From positions 1 through 38,316 of the forward strand of contig CAADGY010000102.1 of NCBI GenBank assembly GCA_900696665.1: a DNA stretch of 38,316 bases, written 5' to 3'. The notes under the pieces were generated by a model. The model saw nothing but the letters and a program-made list of their open reading frames with translations. It searched no databases and had not been told where the DNA came from. This DNA comes from an uncultured Acidobacteriota bacterium. Lineage in GTDB: Bacteria > Acidobacteriota > Terriglobia > Bryobacterales > Bryobacteraceae. The position numbers were made by a program, and so were the translations under genes. This document shows positions 17,361 to 24,513 of the stretch, piece by piece; the first letter of the stretch is position 1, and each line of letters begins with the position of its first letter.

Positions 17361-18526
17361 CAGTTCTGCATAGACCGGATCTTCTTTTCATCGATCTGAA
17401 CGCCGAAACCCGGCCCCCGCGGAATTTCGATGTCTCCGCCGCTCACCACCAACGGTCTTTCGAGGAAACTGCCGGTAAGAAACTGCGGTCCGTTCAGTGC
17501 GGCAGGGAATTTCAGACCGTAAGCCCCATACAGGTGAATCGCGGCGGCGAGCGCGATATCCGGATCGGTAAGGCCGCTGCCCAGGAACAACAGCCCGGCA
17601 TCCTGCACAATCTCAATTTGCCGGCGCGCGTCCCATAAGCCGGCTGTGCGCGCGGGCTTCATCGCCACACCATCAAGCAAACCCAACCGGATGAACTCTA
17701 TCAACTCAACGGAAGAAACTACGCCCTCGTCCATCAGGATTGGCAAGGCGCGCTGTTTGCGAATCTCTCTATACCCGGTCAGGCGATTCGCCGCGATGGG
17801 CTGCTCCAACACATCGACGCCGATGTCGGCCAGTTTCGGCGCCACCGCAAGTGCCGTGGCCAGGTCATAGCCTCCATTCGCATCCGCCCAGAAGAAGGCG
17901 TCCGGAGCCATTTTGCGGACGATGCGGCACATCTCAATATCAAACTTGGGGTCCGGCGCGATCTTCACATTGAAATGCTTATAGCCGTGCCGCTTCCCCT
18001 CCTCCACCAGTTTGGCGGTTTCATCGAGCGTTTGCGGGTTGATGGTCCAACTCAATGTCAGTTTCTCCGGCGTTTTGTGCCCCCAACGCTCGGCGACGCT
18101 CTGCCCCCGAATCCTCGCCGTGAGATCGTGCAGCGCGAGGTCGATACCTGCCTTCGCAATCGGCATTCCCGTCGAAAACGACGGGGAGATAGCACGGTTC
18201 ATCAGCGCGTGCGCGCCGGCGATGTCGAACGGATCGCGTCCGATCAGCACCGGCGCGATATAATTGCGCAGCGTCAGGGTAACGGACTCGGTGGTCTCAT
18301 AGCTCCAGGTCGGAACGGGAACGCTTTGTCCCCACCCGGCAGCACCGTCTTCGGCTGTGATCTTCACAAGCACCGACGGGCGCTCGGGTTTCGGCAAAAA
18401 CTTGAACCGCGCGCCGACGGGATACGGAGTGGGGAATACCTCGATCTTTTTGATGGCTGGAGTGGGCCCGGCGCTGGCAGTCGCCGCGGCCGCAAGTTGC
18501 AAGAGATGGCGTCTGGTAATCGGCAT
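17360..18526 (-). CDS. Tat-exported enolase-superfamily enzyme (MLE/MR-like)
   Basis: A 388-residue protein from ATG 18526, opening with a twin-arginine-like signal (ITRRHLLQLAAAATASAG). The enolase-superfamily barrel residues are in order: Lys188 (FNVKIAP), metal ligands Asp215 (WADANGG), Glu241 (LEQP) and Asp266 (MDEG), and Lys290 (VAMKPARTAG). This is the muconate-lactonizing/dipeptide-epimerase type set. The first Lys of the usual KxK pair is Asn186, so the chemistry may be one-base or altered. The frame is open 45 codons upstream, but that part looks non-coding and would run into the receptor's promoter. The reaction is not identifiable; racemisation, epimerisation or dehydration are all possible. 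Confidence 0.85.
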   Translation of the reverse strand: MPITRRHLLQLAAAATASAGPTPAIKKIEVFPTPYPVGARFKFLPKPERPSVLVKITAEDGAAGWGQSVPVPTWSYETTESVTLTLRNYIAPVLIGRDPFDIAGAHALMNRAISPSFSTGMPIAKAGIDLALHDLTARIRGQSVAERWGHKTPEKLTLSWTINPQTLDETAKLVEEGKRHGYKHFNVKIAPDPKFDIEMCRIVRKMAPDAFFWADANGGYDLATALAVAPKLADIGVDVLEQPIAANRLTGYREIRKQRALPILMDEGVVSSVELIEFIRLGLLDGVAMKPARTAGLWDARRQIEIVQDAGLLFLGSGLTDPDIALAAAIHLYGAYGLKFPAALNGPQFLTGSFLERPLVVSGGDIEIPRGPGFGVQIDEKKIRSMQN

Positions 18527-18619
18527 GGCGTGTATGGCTCTGGAACCCTGAGTATCGCCTATAAATTCTGTTGTGCGCAGCCGCGAGCGCTGATATTCTG
18601 ATCCGAGACACACACTGGG
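18527..18619. promoter_or_regulatory. Divergent intergenic region
   Basis: These 93 nt separate the minus-strand enolase-like gene from the plus-strand receptor and must hold both promoters. AT-rich stretches such as TATAAATTCTG (around 18559) and TATTCTGATC (around 18593) are the best -10 candidates. No strong palindrome was seen. Confidence 0.35.
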
Positions 18620-21600
18620 ATGACTCTCCAACTGGTGATGAAGGTTGCTGCTGCTCTGCACCTTTCTGTCATGATTGTAAGCTCACAGGAGCCGTCCGGC
18701 GGTATCAGCGGCTCGGTTACCGATCCGTCTGGTGCCACAGTGCCGCGCACCCGCGTGATTGTAAAGCACAAGCAAACAGGGCAAAGCCAGGTTCGAACCA
18801 CCCCGGAATCGGGATTTTTCACTTTCCCCGCGCTCCCGGCTGGCGACTACGAACTACTGGCCGAAGCCGATGGGTTTGCCCTTTTACGAGTGCCGCAAGT
18901 GAAGGTGGAAATCGACCGCACCATCCGTCTTTCGCTCGAACTGGCCATTACCGGCTCAGAGCGCGTCGAGGTGTCCGGGGTGGCGGAAACGGTCGATCAC
19001 GATTCGAATACCCTGGGCCAGACGGTCACGGAGAGGCAAATAACGGACCTCCCGCTGAACGGGCGCAACTTCACTCAACTTGGGCTGCTGCAAGCCGGAG
19101 TTGTGCCCTTGACAAACGGCCTTGTCAGCGCCGGCGGCTCTATCAAAGCGACGCAGGCATTCGCGGTGAACGGGCAACGTCCCGAGTCGAACAACTATCT
19201 GTTGGACGGGGTACGCAACGTGAACCGGATGGACGGCGGATTCGCGATCCGGACGCCGATCGATGCGCTTCAGGAGTTCCGCACCCTCACGCATACCGCG
19301 CCGCCCGAGTACGGTAGCGCAAGTGGCGCCGCGGTCTCAGTTGTTACGCGGTCCGGCGGGAACTCCATGCATGGGGGCCTCTACTATTTCGGACGCAACG
19401 ACGTGGTGGACGCTCGCAACTTCTTTTCGGCGGATGTTGAACCGTTGAAGCAGCATCAATTCGGTGCCACCCTCGGCGGTCCCTTGCGCCGGAACGGGCT
19501 GTTCTTTTTCGGTTACTACGAAGGATTCCGGAATCGCCAGGGCGTGACGAAGACAACGACGGTACCGTCGCCGGCCGAACGGGCGGGCGACTTCTCGGCG
19601 CTTCAGGATCCGAGCACAAACAATCTGCTGATCAATTTTCTTACGGGACAACCATTCCCGGGTAATCGTATTCCGCGCGAGATGTTAAACCCGGTGTCGC
19701 AGCGAGTGCTCGAATTCTATCCGCTCGGCAACGTCTCTCCCTCACTATTCCGCGCCACCGAGGTCCAACGGAACGACGTCGACCAGGGCGGCATACGTAT
19801 CGATGCGATTGCGAGCGAGCGGGACCAGTTCGCCGTGCGTTATGCAACGTCCGCCGGATCGAATTTCAACCCGCTTTCCATTCGTGGCGCCGACGTTCCA
19901 GGCTTTCCGACCGGCGACGACATCAGGATCCATTCCGCGACTGTATCGCACACCCACGTCTCCGGGCCGGATGCCCTGAACACCCTGAGAGCGGCTTTCT
20001 TCCGCAACCGGTTTCTGTTCGATCAGCGCTTCAACCACACCACGCCGCGCTCACTGGGCTTTCAGTACGACAACACTTTCGCGCCCGCCCTCGGCCCGCC
20101 TTACTTCATCGTGAACGGCTACGCAAGCGTTGGAAATCCGATCACCGGACCGCGGAACAGCGTTCAGAACGACTACGAGATCTACGAGGCGTTTTTGCTG
20201 GTGCGGGGCGCGCATACCGTCAAGATCGGCGGCGGCTTCCGGCGCACACACATCAACATCAGCCAGGGCATTGCGGCAAACGGGTTCTTCGTGTTCGCGC
20301 CGTTTCCCACCAACAGCTCATTTGCAAATTTCCTTATAGGGTTCCCGGTGGTGTTCTTCCAGGGCGGTGGTGACTTTCAACGCGGTTTGCGCAGTTTTGA
20401 GGCGAGCGGGTACGCACAGGACCAGTGGCGTGTCACCCGCAATCTCACACTGAACTACGGATTGCGCTACGAAATCAACTCGCCGTTCGCCGAAATTCGT
20501 GACCGCTTGAACCAGTTTGCACCCGGCCGGCAGTCGCAAGTCTTTCCGGACGCGCCGCGAGGGGTTCTGTTTCCGGGCGACCCCGGCGTGGCCAAGCGCA
20601 TCCTCAACATCTACTACAAAGGATTGATGCCGCGTGTGGGATTGGCCTACGACCCCACTGGGAGCGGCCGGACAAGTTTGCGCGTGGCGTATGGGATTTT
20701 CTACGACGCTTTTTCGAACGGATCGAGCATGCCGATGCAAGCGGCCATCAGTGCGCTCCCGTGGTTGCAGGCGGTGCAACTCGGTCCGCCGGCATTAAAT
20801 TACACCGACCCGTGGGGAGCTCGCGGCGTGCCGTTCCGGCCCGGCTTTTTCCCGAACCCGGTTACCATGCTGACCGAGAATCCGGCGGGGCGCCCGCCGT
20901 ATGCACAGAACTGGAACTTCTCGATCCAACAATCCCTACCCTCGGCGGTGCTCTTTGAGATTCGCTATGTAGGCACGAAGGGAACGCGTGTTCCGCGCTT
21001 CATAGAGGCCAATCCATCGGTCTACACTCCGGGCGCGTCTTCTCAAAGCGTGGACGCGCGGAGAATTCACGCCGGCTGCCCCGCGGCGGCGGGCCCGTGC
21101 GATTTCGCGTCGGTCGGCCTGGTGGACTATTCCACCAACTCCACTTACCACGCGCTGCAGACGACGTTGTTGCGGCGCTTCCATCGCGGTCTGACGTTCA
21201 ACACCTCCTATTGGTTCTCCAAAACTCTGGATTACGTCTCGTCGATGAACGTTGCCGGTTCGGCGCCGCGCCTTGTTTCGGGTGAGAACGATATCGCGCA
21301 AAACCCGTTCGATCTACGCGCCGAACGCGGGCCCTCTCTATTCGATGCCAAGCATCGCTGGACTGCAAGCGCTACCTGGGAATTACCGTTCGGCAAAACG
21401 TTGCGGGGCGTTTCGCGAGCACTGGGCGCGGACTGGCAGCTCAATGCGATTGCTACGGTCTCCTCCGGTACGCCGTTTACTGTCTACGATACGCGCAATG
21501 TCGCCCAGCAGGGCTCTCATCCGGAGATTACCGGGTTCGCAGGCAGCCGGCCGGATTTAGTTGCCGACCCGAATGACGGGCCACGAACCGTGGCGCAGTG

Positions 21601-21895
21601 GATTTCGCGTTCCGCGTTCCGGCGCCTTGACGCTGTCGCCGAAGCGGGACGTTTCGGTAATGCGGGCCGTAACATCGCGCGGGGTCCTGGTCAAGGAACG
21701 CTGGACGTCTCCGCGTTTAAGAACTGGAGTCTCTCGGAGCAACTGCGCGTTCAGTTGCGCATCGAAGCCTTCAACGTGACCAATCATGCCAACTTCGGTG
21801 TCCCGGTGAACGACCTGGTGTCTCCGAATTTCGGGCGAATCCTGGAAGCCGGGCCTCCGCGGGTCTTCCAGGCAGGACTCAAAATGTTGTTCTAG
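18620..21895 (+). CDS. Oar-like TonB-dependent outer-membrane receptor with carboxypeptidase-regulatory domain
   Basis: A 1091-residue outer-membrane protein. After a signal peptide (about 1-22), a carboxypeptidase-regulatory-like domain spans about 25-110 (GGISGSVTDPSGATVPRTRV to PAGDYELLAEADGF). A plug domain follows (TDLPLNGRNFTQLGLLQAG, LLDGVRN, IDALQEFRTLT), then a long beta-barrel with many aromatic-edged strands and a terminal phenylalanine (AGLKMLF), as outer-membrane proteins require. Such Oar-type proteins are abundant in Acidobacteriota and are thought to import oligomers or bind surface ligands; the cargo is unknown. The AhpD-like selenoprotein gene starts 24 nt downstream with no terminator between, so the receptor may head the following operon. 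The start is ATG 18620; ATG 18638 is an alternative. Confidence 0.9.
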   Translation: MTLQLVMKVAAALHLSVMIVSSQEPSGGISGSVTDPSGATVPRTRVIVKHKQTGQSQVRTTPESGFFTFPALPAGDYELLAEADGFALLRVPQVKVEIDRTIRLSLELAITGSERVEVSGVAETVDHDSNTLGQTVTERQITDLPLNGRNFTQLGLLQAGVVPLTNGLVSAGGSIKATQAFAVNGQRPESNNYLLDGVRNVNRMDGGFAIRTPIDALQEFRTLTHTAPPEYGSASGAAVSVVTRSGGNSMHGGLYYFGRNDVVDARNFFSADVEPLKQHQFGATLGGPLRRNGLFFFGYYEGFRNRQGVTKTTTVPSPAERAGDFSALQDPSTNNLLINFLTGQPFPGNRIPREMLNPVSQRVLEFYPLGNVSPSLFRATEVQRNDVDQGGIRIDAIASERDQFAVRYATSAGSNFNPLSIRGADVPGFPTGDDIRIHSATVSHTHVSGPDALNTLRAAFFRNRFLFDQRFNHTTPRSLGFQYDNTFAPALGPPYFIVNGYASVGNPITGPRNSVQNDYEIYEAFLLVRGAHTVKIGGGFRRTHINISQGIAANGFFVFAPFPTNSSFANFLIGFPVVFFQGGGDFQRGLRSFEASGYAQDQWRVTRNLTLNYGLRYEINSPFAEIRDRLNQFAPGRQSQVFPDAPRGVLFPGDPGVAKRILNIYYKGLMPRVGLAYDPTGSGRTSLRVAYGIFYDAFSNGSSMPMQAAISALPWLQAVQLGPPALNYTDPWGARGVPFRPGFFPNPVTMLTENPAGRPPYAQNWNFSIQQSLPSAVLFEIRYVGTKGTRVPRFIEANPSVYTPGASSQSVDARRIHAGCPAAAGPCDFASVGLVDYSTNSTYHALQTTLLRRFHRGLTFNTSYWFSKTLDYVSSMNVAGSAPRLVSGENDIAQNPFDLRAERGPSLFDAKHRWTASATWELPFGKTLRGVSRALGADWQLNAIATVSSGTPFTVYDTRNVAQQGSHPEITGFAGSRPDLVADPNDGPRTVAQWISRSAFRRLDAVAEAGRFGNAGRNIARGPGQGTLDVSAFKNWSLSEQLRVQLRIEAFNVTNHANFGVPVNDLVSPNFGRILEAGPPRVFQAGLKMLF

Positions 21896-21919
21896 AGTGC
21901 GGCTTAAAAAGACGAACCT

Positions 21920-22516
21920 ATGGAGCCAATGTTTCTCCCCGATGTGGAAAACAACCCGCAGCCGGGTCCTTACTACGATAATTTGCGCCGGATGCAGGAA
22001 GCTGGGGTCGAATACCCACAAATCTGGCACCTATTTGCTTTCTTACCGCGGGCTACCGGGCATTTGGCCCGTTTTACGCAGGAGATCATGCGCGGTCCGG
22101 CTCCCATCAGTCCCGGGCTTCGCGAATTGATCGCGGCATATACGTCTTATCGCAACGGTTGCCCGTTTTGACTGAAGGCGCACGCCGCGGTCGCGGTGGA
22201 ACTGCTGGGTAGTGAGCAACTGGTATGGGGTGTTCTCCGGGATCTGGAGAACTCGTCTCTTGAGGAAAAGGAAAAGGCGTTGTTCCGGTTTATCGGCAAA
22301 GTGAACCACGATTCGCCGCGGATCACCGTGGACGATATGCAACCGCTCTACGCGGCGGGGTGGAATGACGAGGCGATCTATTTCGCCATCACGGTCTGCT
22401 CGTTATTCAACTTCTACAACCGCTGGATCGACGCAACCGGAGTTCATGCGTTATCCGATGAGGCGCACCGAGAGGGGGCAAAGCGCATGGCGATACATGG
22501 ATACGACCATGGGTAG
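21920..22516 (+). CDS. AhpD-like selenoprotein, Cys-Pro-Phe-Sec active site (in-frame TGA)
   Basis: Read through TGA 22169-22171 as selenocysteine, this is a 198-residue AhpD/carboxymuconolactone decarboxylase-family protein. The family carries a CxxC-xxx-H redox site; here it is R-N-G-Cys81-P-F-Sec84-L-K-A-H. The part after the TGA is in the same frame and continues the family fold (VAVELLGSEQLVWGVL, then KALFRFIGKVNHDSPRITVD and AGWNDEAIYFAITVCSLFNF), so the gene is not truncated. A hairpin with a GGUC loop lies 17 nt after the TGA. The expected role is thiol/selenol peroxidase or disulfide reductase. The stop overlaps the MFS start by 8 nt. Automated callers would split it at the TGA. A TGC-to-TGA sequence error is the main alternative. 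Confidence 0.85.
22169..22198 (+). promoter_or_regulatory. Sec UGA codon and candidate bacterial SECIS hairpin (AhpD-like gene)
   Basis: After UGA 22169-22171, bases 22183-22188 (CGCCGC) pair with 22193-22198 (GCGGTG) in a 6-bp stem including one G-U pair, closing a GGTC loop at 22189-22192. The loop begins 17 nt past the UGA and starts with G. Both fit the known bacterial SECIS rule (apical loop about 16-37 nt downstream, a G among the first two loop bases), where SelB binds. Confidence 0.65.
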
Positions 22517-23759
22517 CGGCCAGGCGGTTGCCATCGCCCGTCCCCGTATTAATCCCGGGTGGCTGGTTGTCGCCGCCGCGTTCTGTGGGGTCATGGTGAG
22601 CTTTGGCTCGCTTCTTGTCTTCACATTTGGCGTCTTCCTCAAGCCGCTCAGCAGCGAATTCGGGTGGAGCAGAGAGAGTATTTCCGTGGCTTTCGGTATT
22701 GCCGCCGTGACGGTCGCGGTGTCCTCTCCAATACTGGGCCGCCTGCTCGACTGCTACGGTGCGCGCCGTATAGTTCTTCTCTGCATGGCCGTGTTCGGAC
22801 TGGCTGTAGGCTCCCTTTCCTTGCTGACGTCCAACCTGGTCCACTTGTACGCGGCCTTCTTTGTTCTCGGAGCCGTGGGGAACGGGACCACCCAGATGGG
22901 TTATTCCCGCGCGGTAGCGAGTTGGTTCGACGACCGGCGCGGCTTCGCGCTGGCGTTAGTGGTAGCCGGTGTGGGGGCCGGATCGATGCTCTTCCCATGG
23001 CTGGCCCAACGGATCATCGACGCGTACGGATGGCGAATCGCCTATTTGGTGCTCGGAGTGATAGTCCTGGCTCTGGGAATGCCTTTGACGGCTCTCTTCG
23101 TGCGGGAGCATCCCGGCAGTTCTGACCGGCCAAACGCGGCCGCCGGCAGTTCGGTTCGCGAGGGACTCCGTTCGCGAGCGTTTTGGCTGCTGGTGATTGC
23201 TCTATTCCTGAGCTCCATTGCCATCAATGGAGCCATCGCACACCTTGCGCCGTTATTGACCGATCGTGGTATCAACGCGGAGTACTCGGCACTGGCCGTC
23301 TCCGTTCTCGGCGCGGCCAGTCTCGCAGGCAGACTTGTAACAGGCCATCTTTTGGACCGCTGCTTCGGTCCCGCGGTTTCGTTCGTTCTGCTGGCCGGTG
23401 TTGCAGCCGGGATCTTCTTGCTTGCAACCGCCACCACCGGCGGAACCGGACTGCTGACGGCGGTCCTGATCGGCTTCGGCCTCGGCGGGGAAGCGGATGT
23501 GACTCCTTATCTGCTGACCCGCTACTTCGGTCTCCGTATGTTTTCGACTCTTTATGGGCTGACGTGGACAGCCTACGCCATCGCGGGAGCGATCGGCCCC
23601 ATTGTCATGGGTAGGGTGTTTGACGTCACCCAATCGTACAGTTCCCTTCTTACAGTGCTGTCTGCGCTTACACTGGTTGCCGCGATGCTGATGTTGTTTC
23701 TTCCCGCTTATCCTCGGGAGCGGCAGGATCGAATGGGCGGAGGTTTGAAGTACGCCTGA
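22509..23759 (+). CDS. Major facilitator superfamily transporter
   Basis: A 416-residue inner-membrane transporter read from ATG 22509, which overlaps the AhpD-like stop by 8 nt. About twelve hydrophobic helices are visible in two halves, with the loop 2-3 motif A-like GRLLDCYGARRIVLLC, a cytoplasmic central loop (REHPGSSDRPNAAAGS) and its second-half counterpart GRLVTGHLLDRCFGPAV. The pattern resembles the oxalate/formate antiporter-like and monocarboxylate branches of the MFS. Substrate is unknown; being sandwiched between two selenoprotein genes, it may import or export their substrate or product. The frame is open further upstream over the AhpD gene, but that part does not look like protein. 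The next gene starts 2 nt after its stop. Confidence 0.9.
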   Translation: MGSGQAVAIARPRINPGWLVVAAAFCGVMVSFGSLLVFTFGVFLKPLSSEFGWSRESISVAFGIAAVTVAVSSPILGRLLDCYGARRIVLLCMAVFGLAVGSLSLLTSNLVHLYAAFFVLGAVGNGTTQMGYSRAVASWFDDRRGFALALVVAGVGAGSMLFPWLAQRIIDAYGWRIAYLVLGVIVLALGMPLTALFVREHPGSSDRPNAAAGSSVREGLRSRAFWLLVIALFLSSIAINGAIAHLAPLLTDRGINAEYSALAVSVLGAASLAGRLVTGHLLDRCFGPAVSFVLLAGVAAGIFLLATATTGGTGLLTAVLIGFGLGGEADVTPYLLTRYFGLRMFSTLYGLTWTAYAIAGAIGPIVMGRVFDVTQSYSSLLTVLSALTLVAAMLMLFLPAYPRERQDRMGGGLKYA

Positions 23760-23761
23760 AA

Positions 23762-24466
23762 ATGATTGGAATGATCGCGGGTGGACTGGCTTTCCTGTAT
23801 ATCGCGGCAGCCTCCTGTCTCTACGTGGCGATGCGGCAGCCACCGGAGCGCTTTGGCGCCCTCATGTCGGAAGTCCCGATGGCAGCGATGATGATCCTGC
23901 CATTCAAGCCCCTCTGGATGCCTGCCCGGGCGGGACCACTTGCGGTGGGAGATGCCGCCCCCCGATTTTGCGCTCCCGGTTCTGGACCGGAGCCGCACAG
24001 TCAGGCTCACGGAAGAATGGCAGGCCCGCCCGCACGGTTGTTCTGATTTTCGGCAGCTATACTTGACCGCCGTTCGCGCCGGGAGGTTCCCGAGCTCAAT
24101 CGGCTGTACCAGTCGCATCAGGATCGCGTAACGTTCTACGTTGTCTACATTCAGGAGGCCCATCCCACCGACCTCTGGCAGTTGCCCTCCAACGTGACGG
24201 ATGGTGTGCTGTTCGCTTCGCCGCGATCGGACGGCGAGCGCACCTGCACAGCATTGGCGTGGATGCGCAATCTCAACCTCCGCCTCCCAGCGGTTCTCGA
24301 TCACATTGACAACCTAACGGAGCGCGCCTATACGGCTTGGCCCGACCGCATGTATCTGATCGACAGAAAGGGCCGTGTAGCATTCAAGAGCGCACCCGGG
24401 CCTTATGGTTTCTCAACACCGGATCGCGAGCAGTCTCTTCGAGAGATCACAATAGCGGGGACCTGA
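23762..24466 (+). CDS. Membrane-anchored deiodinase-like selenoprotein (redoxin fold), with three single-base insertions
   Basis: As written the gene is broken, but three reading frames join into one protein of about 233 residues. The start frame gives a membrane anchor (MIGMIAGGLAFLYIAAASCLYVA) and MRQPPERFGALMSEVPM. One extra base in a C6 run (23958-23963) switches to PDFALPVLDRSRTVRLTEEW; an extra base at 24033 leads to TVVLIFGSYT-TGA-PPF; an extra base at 24076 leads to RREVPELNRLYQSHQDRVTF, then YVVYIQEAHPTDLWQLPSN and AWPDRMYLIDRKGRVAFKS to the end. GSYTUPPF matches the iodothyronine-deiodinase/bacterial deiodinase-like active site, with Sec at about residue 101. The net shift is +3. 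It could be sequence error or a recent pseudogene. It starts 2 nt after the MFS gene. The reaction in bacteria is not established. Confidence 0.8.
24064..24092 (+). promoter_or_regulatory. Sec UGA codon and candidate bacterial SECIS hairpin (deiodinase-like gene)
   Basis: After UGA 24064-24066, CGGGA (24080-24084) pairs perfectly with TCCCG (24088-24092) around a GGT loop, with two more pairs below a bulged A. The loop starts 18 nt after the UGA, or 17 nt if the predicted extra base at 24076 is removed, which is the same spacing as in the AhpD-like gene. Both loops begin GGT. Confidence 0.65.
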
Positions 24467-24467
24467 C

Positions 24468-24489
24468 GGGCGAATGGGTGCATTCGCCC
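24468..24489. terminator. Perfect 9-bp hairpin after the selenoprotein operon
   Basis: GGGCGAATG and CATTCGCCC pair around a GGTG loop, starting one base after the deiodinase-like stop codon. No T-run follows, so it is not a classical intrinsic terminator. It may stabilise the 3' end, act with Rho, or be an operator next to the promoter of the following gene. Confidence 0.45.
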
Positions 24490-24497
24490 CGATTGGA

Positions 24498-24513
24498 TAG
24501 AATCATAGCATCA
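24498..24513 (+). promoter_or_regulatory. Candidate -10 box giving a leaderless FAD oxidoreductase transcript
   Basis: TAGAAT (24498-24503) is a good -10 match and ends 9 nt before ATG 24513. No Shine-Dalgarno sequence lies between, so transcription may begin at or next to the start codon. No convincing -35 is seen in the upstream hairpin. Confidence 0.35.

Noticed and set aside
18527..18661. 45-residue extension of the enolase-like protein
   Set aside because: The twin-arginine signal begins at ATG 18526 and the extension would overlap the divergent receptor's start.
22169..22171. AhpD-like gene as an ordinary pseudogene with a nonsense mutation
   Set aside because: The TGA is exactly at the redox Cys position, the frame stays open and family-like after it, a SECIS-like hairpin follows and a second Sec gene lies in the same operon. 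A single-base error cannot be excluded.
24468..24489. Classical intrinsic terminator
   Set aside because: The stem is good but no T-run follows, so I list it with low confidence.
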